Positions 22,233 through 32,233 of a stretch of 64,000 bases of DNA are shown piece after piece. Under the pieces are notes generated by a model. It saw only the letters and a list, made by a program, of their open reading frames with translations. It had not been told where the DNA came from and did not search any database. A program made the translations under genes and the position numbers. The stretch's first letter is position 1. Each line of letters opens with the position of its first letter. This DNA comes from Rhizophagus irregularis (Eukaryota > Glomeromycota > Glomeromycetes > Glomerales > Glomeraceae). Where the stretch lies: positions 2,868,001 through 2,932,000 of the forward strand of contig NC_089458.1 in the NCBI RefSeq assembly GCF_026210795.1, in the 5' to 3' direction.

Positions 22233-22655
22233 ATGGCTGGCATCACTACTAGATATGTAACAGAAAACGAGTTCAATACTGAGATGAGTATTGAAGAGCT
22301 AAGTAAGTACGCACCGGCATTAGATATTCTTTTAACAGACAAAGTTAAGAGGGATCAGGTACGACAACGTCTCAAAAAAGGATACAATTTTAGCAAAGAA
22401 CAGGTATTTGCATTAATTCCTAAGCTAACAGCTGGTCGGAAAAAAGGAGGAGCCTTACCCAATATCCCTGATACTTCTGATATCACCCAAGAAGCAGAAC
22501 TGAACACAGTAAATACATGTCAGATTTTACCGAAAGAGACTATTAGAGATTTGGCCCAGCGTATCATTCGGGATAATCTTGGTGAAGCAGAAGTAAAAGT
22601 TATAGCAAAAGCCTTAGCTGAATCTGCCTCCAATGCTAGCGCTGGTTTATTATGA
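22233..22655 (+). CDS. Unidentified protein of the virus-like element, 140 aa
   Basis: I start at the ATG at 22233 because everything upstream in frame is MITE sequence. The product is hydrophilic and mostly helical by composition, with no domain I recognise; it ends ASAGLL. It follows the primase pseudogene on the same strand. A second frame (22652-22855) overlaps its stop by 4 nt (ATGA arrangement) and a third open segment (22915-23364) follows in yet another frame. The three may be one gene broken by indels; the helical character is similar. Function unknown; a structural or DNA-associated viral protein is possible but not shown. Confidence 0.5.
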   Translation: MAGITTRYVTENEFNTEMSIEELSKYAPALDILLTDKVKRDQVRQRLKKGYNFSKEQVFALIPKLTAGRKKGGALPNIPDTSDITQEAELNTVNTCQILPKETIRDLAQRIIRDNLGEAEVKVIAKALAESASNASAGLL

Positions 22656-22855
22656 ATCTACGAGGCACTTTGAAGAGAAATTGCAAAACCTTAAAACTCA
22701 GAAAAAATTATTTTGGCTACATTGACCTCGTACATAATTTGCTTCAGCTAATAAAATCTAAAAGCAAGCATAATAAACAATGTGAAGATGAAAGGATCAA
22801 TTATCTGGACCACTTCTCGTTAGAATTGGTTAAGGAGAGATTGAATATGTATTGA
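22652..22855 (+). CDS. Small open frame overlapping the previous gene, 67 aa
   Basis: Starts at ATG 22652 inside the previous stop (ATGA overlap). Basic, Lys/Leu-rich, no domain. It may be a frameshifted middle part of a longer gene extending to 23,364 rather than a separate protein. Confidence 0.3.
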   Translation: MNLRGTLKRNCKTLKLRKNYFGYIDLVHNLLQLIKSKSKHNKQCEDERINYLDHFSLELVKERLNMY

Positions 22856-22914
22856 TATATCCAAAGTCTGGAACATTGCACTCTTGCTAATGTATAAACG
22901 ATAAAATAAAAACC

Positions 22915-23364
22915 TTGCGTATATCTAATGAAGGTGTAACTGGATATGCAAAAAATCAAGGACAACAAGACATTCCTCAAGTATTTAGATCACTAGAGAA
23001 GAATGAGGAGCGAGCTAGAGAATTGCTTGTATGGATTCAGGAAGCAATTTCTTCTAGACAGTTACAAGACCCTGGAAAGCTCAAAGTGTTATGGTTTAAT
23101 ACATTTCTGAAAAAAGATGAGTTCCTTCCTGAAACCAGCAAACCACTACTTCCTAGTTCTTTGCGCAAATTAGGGGTGGTATTTGCAGTCATTTCGAATT
23201 GTGTGAAGAATTTATCAGTGGCTATAACTATTGCCAGTGAAGTATTTCACCACAGTCCCAACAACCATGTCTCTTCTGCAAAAAACTATACTATAGTAAA
23301 TTATCGCAAAAGAGGACAACCTCATGATCAGGCAAAGGCAATCAAGATCTTTGATGAAAACTAA
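22915..23364 (+). pseudogene. Unidentified protein, probably 3' part of a broken gene (~149 codons)
   Basis: An open frame without a good ATG at its start (it opens at TTG), ending TAA at 23362-23364. It is well-composed coding sequence: key stretches are GVTGYAKNQGQQDIPQ, ELLVWIQEA and KPLLPSSLRKLG. The lack of a start and the preceding frames at 22233 and 22652 suggest a 5' part lost to frameshifts. No recognisable domain. It sits among the virus-like genes on the same strand. Confidence 0.5.
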
Positions 23365-23506
23365 TCACATATATGGGTTAGAGGGAATCCTAAAGGGATC
23401 AGGTCGGAAAGGCGTTACTTCTGATAACCCTGGTATCATTTATTAATTTTATTAATTTTATTTTTTTGCTCGAGGCAAAATCTAGCATATAGAATATATT
23501 ATAAAA

Positions 23507-24034
23507 ATGGTAGCTGATCAAAAGTATTCATCTGAATGATCTGATATATCCAGTGAGCAGGAAGTTATCAGATATACAGAGAAATTAGTCCAGTCATTAG
23601 AGTCCAAAAATATGATATTAACGGATACAAAATTGTGAGAACTTGTACGTCAAGGTCTCATAGTTGATAAAATCCACAGAGTATTAGAATATGATCAAGA
23701 AAGAATTCCTTAAGTTGATAACTTTATTAATCTTTCGATTAAGCTCAAAAACCAATGCAATAATTCAAGAGAAAAAGCATATCACTGTTTAATGAGGGAG
23801 GTCTTTAATACGAAGGTCTTTCATGAAGCATCCATTCAAGCTGGTCACATTTCTAAAGCAGAATATCTTAGAAATAAAATAGACGATCGTATAGTGGATT
23901 TCATTATTCAAATAGGGAAGGGTAAAAAAAAGTGGTTAAGCCGTGGGTCAGTTGCGACTTTACACAAAGCAACATCTACGGAAAGAGTGGTAGATTTGCT
24001 TAATGATGCCGAAAATGAAGGTCCTGAAGCTTGA
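23507..24034 (+). pseudogene. Unidentified 175-codon gene with three in-frame stops
   Basis: A single frame from ATG 23507 to TGA 24032-24034 is interrupted at 23537 (TGA), 23636 (TGA) and 23711 (TAA), with no indel. Each stop is one C-to-T change from an Arg or Gln codon. The C-terminal half (EVFNTKVFHEASIQAGHISK onward) is predicted helical; no known domain. The segment TTTTTTTGCTCGAG lies about 45 nt upstream of the ATG and recurs at about 24,349. Part of the virus-like block by position. Confidence 0.55.
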
Positions 24035-25052
24035 GGCAAATAATCATTTTCTAAAGGTATATGTTCTTTCAAAATCACATGGGTGGCTTAGATATCATGT
24101 AAACGTCATCTTCTGTGATTTAACTACGCCCTGTTATTTACGCAGTACTCCTATTTTTAGACCTAGATGTACTATTTTCGTAATAATGACTGATACTTTT
24201 TTTGTAACAATGAAGTCAGGGCCAAGATCTTATGAAGATATTTTGCAAATCTTTGGGACAGATCGTAGGTCAGATCATGGTGTCAAATCAATAATTATTC
24301 TGGTAGTGATATTCCCTTTTTCTGAAAAGTTCTGGCATAATTTCTTATTTTTTTGCTCGAGAGTTCTGGAATTATTTTTATTTGTGGATTGATTTTCTTT
24401 TTGGCAGTTTTATGATTTACAAGGGGTAGGTGATACCAGATTGCTACCTTACTTTATTAGTATATTTTTGACAACTGAAAGCCGCAATTCATAAGATTTT
24501 GACTTAACATAATTGTAAATCTAGATCTCCGGACAAACGGTACATTTTTATTTAATATATTGGGATTAGTACAATGATGAAATAAGGTGTCCAGGTACGT
24601 AATTACTTGTGAATAGATATTATTGGGTTGAAGTCTGGTTGAAGTCTGGTTGAACTCTGGTTGAAGTCGGGTTGAGACTGCGCCCTTTTTTTCTCACTAT
24701 AGTTCGAAAAAAGAAGATAGTATATCTCCTAAAGGTCTTGACCGAAGGAGGGGAAAAGAAGTTGAATATGTTATTTTCCGCAGATTGATAGGTAAAATAA
24801 GCTATAAATAGTGAAACAAAAACGAAAAATGTGAAGTCTGATTGAACTCTGGTTGAACTATGGTTGATGTGCAGTTGATGTGCAGTTGATGTGCAGTTGA
24901 TGTGCAGTTGATCTCCAGTTATACCAAATGAAAAACCCCCTTTTATGTAACAATGATCTGCTGAAAGCACTAAAGGCAGACTATATAAACAACCTATGAT
25001 TCATGCTCACGTCCAACACCCCATCTCAAAAAAACTTTCTGTTGTTTAAAAA
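24035..25052. other. Spacer with degraded sequence and minisatellite
   Basis: An open frame at 24,003-24,392 has Phe-rich, unconvincing composition. The rest holds the 12-bp minisatellite listed separately. No gene supported. Confidence 0.4.
24626..24925. repeat. 12-bp minisatellite GTTGATGTGCAG / GTTGAAGTCTG in two clusters
   Basis: First cluster at about 24,626-24,677: four units of GGTTGAAGTCT-type. Second at about 24,832-24,925: GGTTGAACTCT-type units grading into five GTTGATGTGCA units. The two clusters are separated by about 155 bp of unique sequence. Confidence 0.8.
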
Positions 25053-25515
25053 ATGGCTGAATGGACTGATCCAGAAATTCGTACTCTTATTGACAAACGT
25101 AGAACCAGAAACGATGAGTTTCATAACCTTGGGAGAAATCGGAAAAGATTCTGGTCTCTCCCAAAAATGTGTACGAAATTCATCAAAATATCGTTAATTT
25201 TACCAGACATAAAATTACATATAGCCTAACAATAAAATGATTGAGGTTAGAACCGGACATGAAGGACAGTAGTAGAGCTAACAACAAAGTTCTCAAATAT
25301 AGTGATAACTTACATTATAATCCCGGACAAGATTCGAGAATTTTTCTTTACATTGGTGACCGTTGAATGATGACCCATTCTCTTAATTGATCTTTACTCG
25401 CAATACTACCCCACTTTTAACCGAAGACAAAGTAGAGAAAGTGGAAATATTATGCCCTCACCATCTTCCAGGGAAGTTGAACGCGAATTGAGATCCTCTG
25501 AAAGACGGTTAAGCC

Positions 25516-26246
25516 TAGGGATGGTAAAGTCCTAGGTCCTGGACCTAAAGACCTGGTCCTAGGACCTGGTCTGCAGATCTTTAGGTCCAAATTTTGGACC
25601 AGAAGCGGACCAGGTCCTAAAAAGTCCTAGCCAATAAGGTTATAAGAGATCTATATGTTTAAATTATATATGTATAATTTGCTGTAAATTTGATTTTAAG
25701 TGATTATAAATTATAAAAAAGTGCACTGCAATATTGTAATACAATTTTTATATTATTAAAATCATATAAAAAATGAGTTGCGATATTGCGATTCACATTT
25801 TTATATTAAAATCAATATAAAAAATGAGTTGCGATATTGCGATTCACATTTTTATATTAAAATCAATATAAAAAAGTGAATCGTGATACCACAACTCACT
25901 TTTTTTATATAAAATCAATATAAAAAAGTGAATCGCGATACCGCAACTCACTTTTTTTATATAAAATCAATATAAAAAAGTGAATCGCGATACCGCAACT
26001 CACTTTTTTTATATAAAATCAATATAAAAAAGTGAATCCCGATACCGCAACTCACTTTTTTTTATATAAAATCAATATAAAAAAGTGAATCCCGATATCG
26101 CAACTCACTTTTTTTATATTTAATTATTACTAAAATTCATAAAATCTATAAATAACTTAGTCAGGACCTGGTCCGCAGGTCCGTTCAATAGGACTTATAG
26201 GTCCCAGGACCAGGACCGGACCAGGACCGACCTAACCATCCCTAGA
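25516..26246. mobile_element. hAT-type non-autonomous element (~730 bp)
   Basis: Ends TAGGGATGG and CCATCCCTA, rich in GGTCCTGGACC-type words at both ends (subterminal repeats). The flanks GTTAAGCC (25508-25515) and CTTAAGCC (26247-26254) fit an 8-bp duplication with one mismatch. The interior is a tandem array of hairpin-forming units. Confidence 0.72.
25755..26125. repeat. ~52-bp tandem array of near-palindromic units, orientation switches
   Basis: About seven units, each made of GTGAATCGCGATACCGCAAC plus TCAC flanked by poly-A and poly-T, so each can fold into a hairpin. The first two units read as the reverse complement of the last five (GAGTTGCGATATTGCGATTC). All lie within the hAT-type element. 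Confidence 0.8.
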
Positions 26247-26772
26247 CTTAAGCCGAAGTCCGTCTTTTAGTCGAAGTCAATCACCAACCTTTGGTCGAAG
26301 AAGTCGAAGACAATCGCCACCCATTAGTCAAAGACGCTCAACAATTCCGCCTGTTAGCTCGTTAACCACCAACGATGAAATGGATATTTCCGATACAGAG
26401 CAGTTGGTCGACCACAGAAGGACCTCCCTACATGAAGAATTACATGTCAGTTCCTTATCATTTCGACCACCACCTTCTTATGACATTGCCACTGGTAATA
26501 CCCGAGAGTCGTCATCACCTATTAATCAGTGTATTTGTTCTCTACTCATACTTTGAAAAAATATAATAAAGATCTTTGTTTTTAAAGAGTGTTGTGTGTT
26601 TGTTTCGTGTCGGTGGCTTAGCTACTGCGCAAAATCCGATTGCTTCTGATTTATGCGTTACCTGCATGCCTTATCCCTAAAAATGGTATAGCCCACTGTC
26701 ATATTGATATCAGCCATCTTAAACTTTGATACGAAAAATCATACATTGTAATCTTGGAAGCCCACACCAGTT

Positions 26773-29476
26773 ATGACAGAAAGCAGAACGCATAAATATT
26801 TCGATCGTAAATCTTCAGAGTGGAATATAACCGGATTTCTGGAAGAATGTGAGGTAGAATCACTTGAGCTAAAAATAGATCGCTACCTAAAAAGCCTCGA
26901 GGATATTATTAAATACGAACAAGGGAACAGGTTTCAAAGGGCACAAACCCTTCTTGATAGATATAGAGAGGTAAATATTTTTTTTTGTTTTGAAGTAAAT
27001 GCAGGTGTAAATAATGGCGTGACGGGGACTTGCTAGGTCGTCGTTCATTCAAGGTTGTTAGCCGAGCCATAAAGCCAGTATTGAGGCACGGGCGACTTGC
27101 TAGGTCGTCTGATGTTCAAGGTTGCTAGCCGATCTGACGGGACAAGAGATTGGACGAAAGACTATAATTATAAATATGTGCTGAGAATAATAATTCTATA
27201 ATTGTTCATTCCAGGGTACTCGACCGGATCGCCAAGTTGCAAGAAAATGGGAAGATGGACGCAAATCAGATAGAACGATTGGTGGATCTTCAATTTACTT
27301 TCACAACTCAACAATTACAGGGAACGCTATGATTAATAACTCCGGAACTATCAATGAAAGAAACCGGGAAAGAGATCAGGAGAAAGTACTGTATATACTT
27401 GCATTTTTTAGTTAGAACTATTATATTCTCATGTTCCTAAAGATTTCTAATTTTGTTCCGTCCATTAAAGTCAGCATCGGAAGATCCTAAAAAATCCAAA
27501 AAACGACAAGCTGAAGAAACTTCTCCTGTTATGACACCTCCTCCCAACATTCGCAATCGTTCTCCACCTCCATCTTATTACAGCGGGAATAATTCTTTAA
27601 ATGATTACGAGATTGCGGATGCAACTGAGGCCTCTCCAGTAACGTTTTTTTTTTAATTTTGTTTGTTTTGTGATGTGAATTAGCTCATTTCTAATCCGCG
27701 TTATTACTTTTAAGAAGACGAATTATCGTAACGAGTCCAATGTAGAGATAACACGTAAAGAAGATGACAATCCTTTTGACGCAAGGACAGATGAGGGTTC
27801 AACGAAATATAAAGTTCGTATTAATCGACACTAACATAATTTTTTCAATATAATAGTCACAATTTTGACATTAACTAATTTGATTCATGTTGTTCAAGGT
27901 CGTCTTATCATGGAGACATGCAATCAATAATATGGTCATAAATAATGTCTCTGAAAATGACGTAACATTCATCTTTCCGTGACTTATTACTGATATAGAA
28001 CTCCATTCTCTTTTTATATAGTGGGTAACACGGGATGGACACAACATCTCCATCGACTTTCGTAATTTTCAGTTAAAGTCAATTGAAAAATTAGAAGTCA
28101 ATCAAACTTTATCATACGCGAAAGAAATTGATTTGATATTGTAAGTACTTCTCTTTGCAAAGTCGTAGAATTTTGGATATAACATTTAATTTTGTATATA
28201 TTTGCAGATGTCTATCGTCAATTATGTATTGCAACCAGAATATGTTGAATGCACCGAAAAGACATGGAATGAAGCTCTCCCAAGATCATTAATTCCGAAG
28301 GAGTTGCCAACAGTTGCTGACTTAGTAATAATTGAATACAACAGGGTAAGTACCTTGATATTATTACAAACAATCAGCAAACACATTAATTTGTTTATTT
28401 GTGGTTTTTTTAGCTTTTGAGCGACAGTAAATCACTAAATACAAAGTGGCGTAGCAATTGGTCAAAAGGAAATACGTTATTAACAGCCGAAGACCAATAA
28501 ATATTTGATTGTGTGCAGATAGTTTCGAGAAATTTGTAAGTTCTAAATTTAATAAATGTTTGTTAATGGTATTATTAATACTCATTTCTTGCCTCGCAGT
28601 TTTACCTATTTGTCTTCGGTGAGTTATAATGATGATAAAAAATTGGACGAAGATACGTTCATCCATCGATACTGTCATCAAATACTGGAAGAAATATTCA
28701 ATAAAACCGAACTCTCATTAGTCTGGTAAGTCTCATGCAGTCATTACATTGTACTAGATATATACGCTTACATTTTCATTATTGAAATGAAGGGCTAATG
28801 GTGAATCCGAAAGTTCAAAAGAGAGACGTTTATTGGATGGCCATAGCCATGGCAGAAAACCAGACTTCCGAATCCTCTCAAAGATTGATGACACTGAGAG
28901 AGAGTTTATATTCGGTGAGATAAAGCCACCGCATTGCCCTAATACCATAAATAAGAGTATCATTAAATTAGCAGAATTCATGAAAGGATCTTTAGATTTA
29001 TTATTAATATTTACGGCTATGTGGCTGGCTTGGAAACGTATGGTATATTAATTTGTGGTAAGTATCTCTGTTATTATAACTTTGCTGATGTTTGATCGTC
29101 AAGCTAATAGAATTAAAACCAATAGGAAGCGAAATTAAAATTTTTAGTATCGATTTGGTATACGACGGTCTATATCGTTGTAATCTATTATCGAAAGTAT
29201 TGTTCCCGACAGAAAGTGCGAATTTTTTAAACATTCTCACTGTAGTATCTACCCTATACTCTTTATTGGTAAGAATCTCTTACTTCATAATCTTCAAATA
29301 AGTTGCTTCGCAGTTTGATCTCATTATTTTTATTTATGTAGGAAAGGGCAAGATCTACTATTAATATTATAAACTCATCTCGATTAACAACTGAATCATC
29401 CTCCCCCCGTCACTCATATTGTCGAAATTCAAACTCATCGCCTAAAAAAATACGTGTACCTATAGTCAGAATTTAA
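26773..29476 (+). pseudogene. Multi-exon gene with a possible PD-(D/E)XK nuclease core, broken by frameshifts
   Basis: Exons with good GT-AG borders: 26773-26970, 27215-27384, 27471-27638, 27715 to about 27,811, 28022-28140, 28208-28345, 28414-28535, 28600-28726, 28793 to about 29,052, about 29,100-29,272 and about 29,342-29,476. Frames do not join at several borders. Within exons the frame slips near 28,228 and 29,005, and TAA interrupts at 28,498. The core exon reads GRKPDFRILSK then EFIFGEIKPPHCPN. A D followed by beta-strand and ExK is the layout of PD-(D/E)XK nucleases, but this is inferred from one motif pair. The N-terminal half is charged and Ser/Pro-rich; the C-terminus (VYDGLYRCNLLSKVLFP) is family-typical in Glomeromycetes as I recall it. 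Function unknown. Confidence 0.55.
27030..27135. repeat. Duplicated segment inside intron 1
   Basis: GACTTGCTAGGTCGTC followed by TTCAAGGTTG and TAGCCGA occurs twice (about 27,028 and 27,089) inside the 244-nt first intron of the gene at 26,773. Its GC content is higher than neighbouring introns, which suggests a small insertion. Confidence 0.6.
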
Positions 29477-29769
29477 TTAAGTGGTTTTTATGTTGGCTAA
29501 ATAGTAATATGATAGTCTTTTGTTCATTAATGTGGTCACTGTATTTTCATATTAAATAAAACAGTACAATGCAAAAAGTAATATTCATGAAATAAGGCCA
29601 AATGCATCATATCTTAATTGTTTGCTTATGGCATCAGGAATAAAAAAGTTTATATATACATATTTTATTTTATTGAAATTTTTTCTTGTTCTTTTTGGGA
29701 CGCACACGCAATTTTTTTATGTATATGATATATGAGCATACAGTATATGTGAGAAGGCAGGATCGAATT
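29477..29769. other. Convergent intergenic spacer
   Basis: Lies between the plus-strand gene ending 29476 and the minus-strand fragment ending 29770. AT-rich, no gene. Contains poly-T and TATATACATATTTTAT, compatible with 3' ends from both sides. Confidence 0.5.
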
Positions 29770-29902
29770 CTACTCATCCAATGTCAGAGGTGTGTCCCAA
29801 CCTATTGGCTTAGTGAAATCAAAAACTGCAAAATTCCGGTCTTGCAGATGCTTGTCAATAATCTCGGATGCCTTTTTCGGATCATAATTGTCGCACGATT
29901 CC
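29770..29902 (-). pseudogene. C-terminal fragment of a second A32-like packaging ATPase
   Basis: On the minus strand a 44-codon frame after an acceptor-like TTTATTTTTTTCAG ends in TAG 29770-29772. It reads ASEIIDKHLQDRNFAVFDF then TKPIGWDTPL. This parallels the C-terminus of the ATPase at 32,189-32,926 ([20 protein letters not shown]). It lies 60 bp downstream of a nuclease pseudogene on the same strand, the same order as at 33,787-32,189. No Walker motifs remain. Confidence 0.42.
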
Positions 29903-29961
29903 CTGAAAAAAATAAAGCGTATGCAATTCGCTATCAAAAATCAATATTTAAAGTTTCGAGT

Positions 29962-31034
29962 TTACTCAATTAGACCCAATTCTCGAAGATGCTCTAGAAT
30001 AACTACATATGGGTCTTCGTAATACCAAACATACCTTAAGGTAATCCAGTTTTCTTCGCATAATTCTTTCTTAAGTTGATCTCGTGCTTGCTGTTTGATA
30101 AAGTTATTGGGATCACCTCTATGAAAGAACTTGTTAAATTTTTCATGTTGTTCCCCTTGGACTTCGATAGCAAAACCATAATCATTATATGGAATGTCAA
30201 GTTCTAATCCTTGATGATACAGGTGTTTTCAAGAAATCAGGTCGACGTATCTTAGATGGCGGTCCAAGATATTTTGACACTATTTCTCGACAAAGCTTTT
30301 CTCGTGTAAATCTCGAACAAAATGGACACCAAGTTCCTTGTCGAATACTAGCAGGAACAGCCTCCCATATATGATTATTTTTACAAACCCATTTCAACTT
30401 TGTAGAATTATTAAAATACTTATCTGAAAGGCAACCACCGCCTCTTTTTTGTGCTAAAGTACATATCTTCAAGAGTAAGCCGAGCATTGCCTGCACAATA
30501 TGGACACCAATTACCCAAATTTTTTATACTAAAAAGTGGTGCACTCCATAAGTGACCCTCAATGCATTTCCATAACAATTTAGAACAATTATTGATATAT
30601 TCTGTTGAAAGACACTCTCCATTTCGGTCAGATGCAATTTGTTTAGCAATTTCAATAGTGTAAGATATATTACCTGCGCAAACTGGACACCATGTCCCTC
30701 TTAAAACATCTTCAGAACGAGCTTCCCATATATGAGATTTTTCACAAATCCATTTCAACTTTGTATCTCTATTATAATACTTATCTGAAAGGCAATCACC
30801 TTTCCGTGTTCTAGCATGTTGGCGCATATCATCAATAGTTTTTCTGGGACTATGACATGTTGGACACCAAGTTTTTTGGTTTTTAATATTGTTAAATGGA
30901 ATACTCCAAATATGGCCTTGATGACATTTCCATAACATTGGAGTCTTAGAGTTAATATATTCAGTTGAAAGACATTCTCCATCATGTTTTTTAGCAATTT
31001 TACGAGCCATATCTAAAGTTAATTTTTTTGGCAT
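29962..31034 (-). pseudogene. Four zinc-ribbon repeats fused to a Vsr/PD-(D/E)XK-like endonuclease, two frameshifts
   Basis: From ATG at 31034 the protein holds four repeats of about 65-70 residues. Each has CLSxxYxN, then W-x-C-x(3)-H-x-W and, 13-15 residues on, WCPxC: a treble-clef or zinc-ribbon pattern. The frame shifts between about 30,497 and 30,470, inside repeat 4. A conserved REIVSKYLGPPSKIRRPDFL follows. The frame shifts again near 30,210. The C-terminus has LELDIPYNDYGFAIEVQGEQ followed by H, then KQQARDQLKKELCEENWITL, ending TAA 29962-29964. Asp, Glu-x-Gln and the QQxRDxLK helix are hallmarks of Vsr-like restriction-fold enzymes found in large DNA viruses. It probably nicked or cut DNA. 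Neighbours suggest a virus-like element. Confidence 0.7.
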
Positions 31035-31055
31035 TTTTTAATAAAAAACTATATT

Positions 31056-31312
31056 TTAATTATTGGCTCGAACAAGTATTTGTATTTAAGTATGAAGAGC
31101 AACTCCATCCCCGAGAGATCTGGATCGTACACTTCTCCCGTGAAGATTATATTGTAACCAACCCATATTGGCCATGTGAGAAACTTCAAGAGAAAGGATT
31201 AAATGTCGTCCATTTTTGGCATGACAAGGAGTTTAAAAATGTGAGAATGAGTGCCAGATTTCGGGATACTACTGACCAGTACTGCGAAATTATAGATGAG
31301 ATAATTCTTTAG
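31056..31312 (+). pseudogene. Truncated C-terminal fragment of a Rhizophagus-type family protein
   Basis: An open frame begins abruptly about 20 bp from the divergent nuclease start and reads EQLHPREIWIVHFSREDYIV, then GLNVVHFWHDKEF and MSARFRD, ending TAG. It looks like the last 80 residues of a larger protein, cut at its 5' side. I recall similar C-termini in expanded Glomeromycete families, some with nuclease or NTPase domains upstream. The domain itself cannot be identified from this piece. Confidence 0.4.
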
Positions 31313-31631
31313 CTTTAGTGCCTTCGATTATAGATGTACTATTATTATTTTGTATTATAATAAAACTGGCCCTAGTGGTCTATTTCACAAATATATATAT
31401 CATGTACCAGATAATAAATTTTTCTTGGCAAAATCATATGAACTTTACAATATAAAACCTTTAAGATCTTCTAGATCAGAGGCGCTAAAGCATGACCATT
31501 GATCACGTGATCTGAGCCTAAACCAATCCCTTACCAGATATGACGCAACCCGCGATATAGGCGCGTACCACTATAGTCTATAGATGAATTTTGCATGCAA
31601 ACTTTTTTTGCACAAACCTATATCTAATAAA

Positions 31632-32233
31632 ATGTTCCATTCTGACTATAAACATATTATTGATAGACTACCCAAAAGTCTTGTCAAGAGAGTTGCCAGA
31701 GACTCTTGCACCATTCTAAAGATCCTGTTCCGTTAGAATTTATTTCCAAGAAGTCTGAACGAATTGAATCTTATTTGAGGCATACATTAGAGGTTTATGA
31801 GATTTCGTTAAATAGGAAGAAATGTAAAACTATAGCTCAAGAGAAAATATCATGACCTTGAAGCTGGCTAGAATATAATGTATTCCCAGCATCGCCGGCT
31901 ATATATGTTGCAGATAATAGAACCAAAACTAATAATACTACTTGTGATCACAAGGAAGAGAATAATTGCCGGGTTATAAATGAGCTTAAAGTATTATCCC
32001 AGCACCTGCTCGATTATAATAAAAGAACTTTCGAGAAGTTCATACGAGATGTAAATCTAGAGTACAATGAGCAGGTTAATGCAAATAAGAAAATGCGCTA
32101 TGAGATTGAGGATCTGAAGATGCAGGTGCAGGAGGCGGAAAAAGAGCTGGTACTCATTAGTTGGGACACCTTTTTCCAAAATTTGGTCTCAGCCAAGACG
32201 TACTCTGTGCAGATACTCACGGGGTACAGTTAA
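31632..32233 (+). pseudogene. Coiled-coil protein gene of the virus-like element, broken
   Basis: Starts at ATG 31632 (MFHSDYKHIIDRLPKSLVK) and shifts frame near 31,710 (after RVARDS). It continues as KDPVPLEFISKKSERIESYL, with TGA at 31853 and 31859, to a heptad-rich end (FEKFIRDVNLEYNEQVNANK onward) ending TAA 32231-32233. The last 45 nt overlap the 3' end of the convergent ATPase. A TTTTTTTGC word sits about 32 nt upstream of the start. No enzyme domain; a structural or scaffold role is speculative. Confidence 0.5.

Larger units (their letters stand above)
25053..26556 (+). pseudogene. Myb/SANT-like gene with RS-rich tail, split by a hAT-type insertion
   Basis: The N-terminus from ATG 25053 (MAEWTDPEIRTLIDKRRTRN) matches the start of small Myb/SANT-like proteins common in Rhizophagus, comparable to the intact one at 34,819-35,443. 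The frame is lost near 25,150. Before the insertion at 25,516 a frame reads SREVERELRSSERRLS. After it, at 26,255, reading resumes as RSPSFSRSQSPTFGRRSRR and runs to TGA 26554-26556. With the element and one copy of the TTAAGCC target removed, the frame joins exactly (RRLS-RSPSFS). The Arg/Ser-rich tail suggests a disordered nuclear protein. The middle (25,200-25,430) is not clearly coding, so introns or further lesions are likely. DNA binding is inferred. Confidence 0.5.

Noticed and set aside
24003-24392. 129-codon plus-strand open frame
   Set aside because: Overlaps the end of a better frame, unusual Phe/Val/Ile-rich composition, no motif.
24620-24925. CRISPR-like repeat spacing
   Set aside because: Direct 12-bp units without unique spacers; a minisatellite in eukaryotic DNA.
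30755-30997. Second minus-strand frame over the zinc-ribbon gene
   Set aside because: Out-of-frame shadow; the other frame shows the regular WCPxC repeats.
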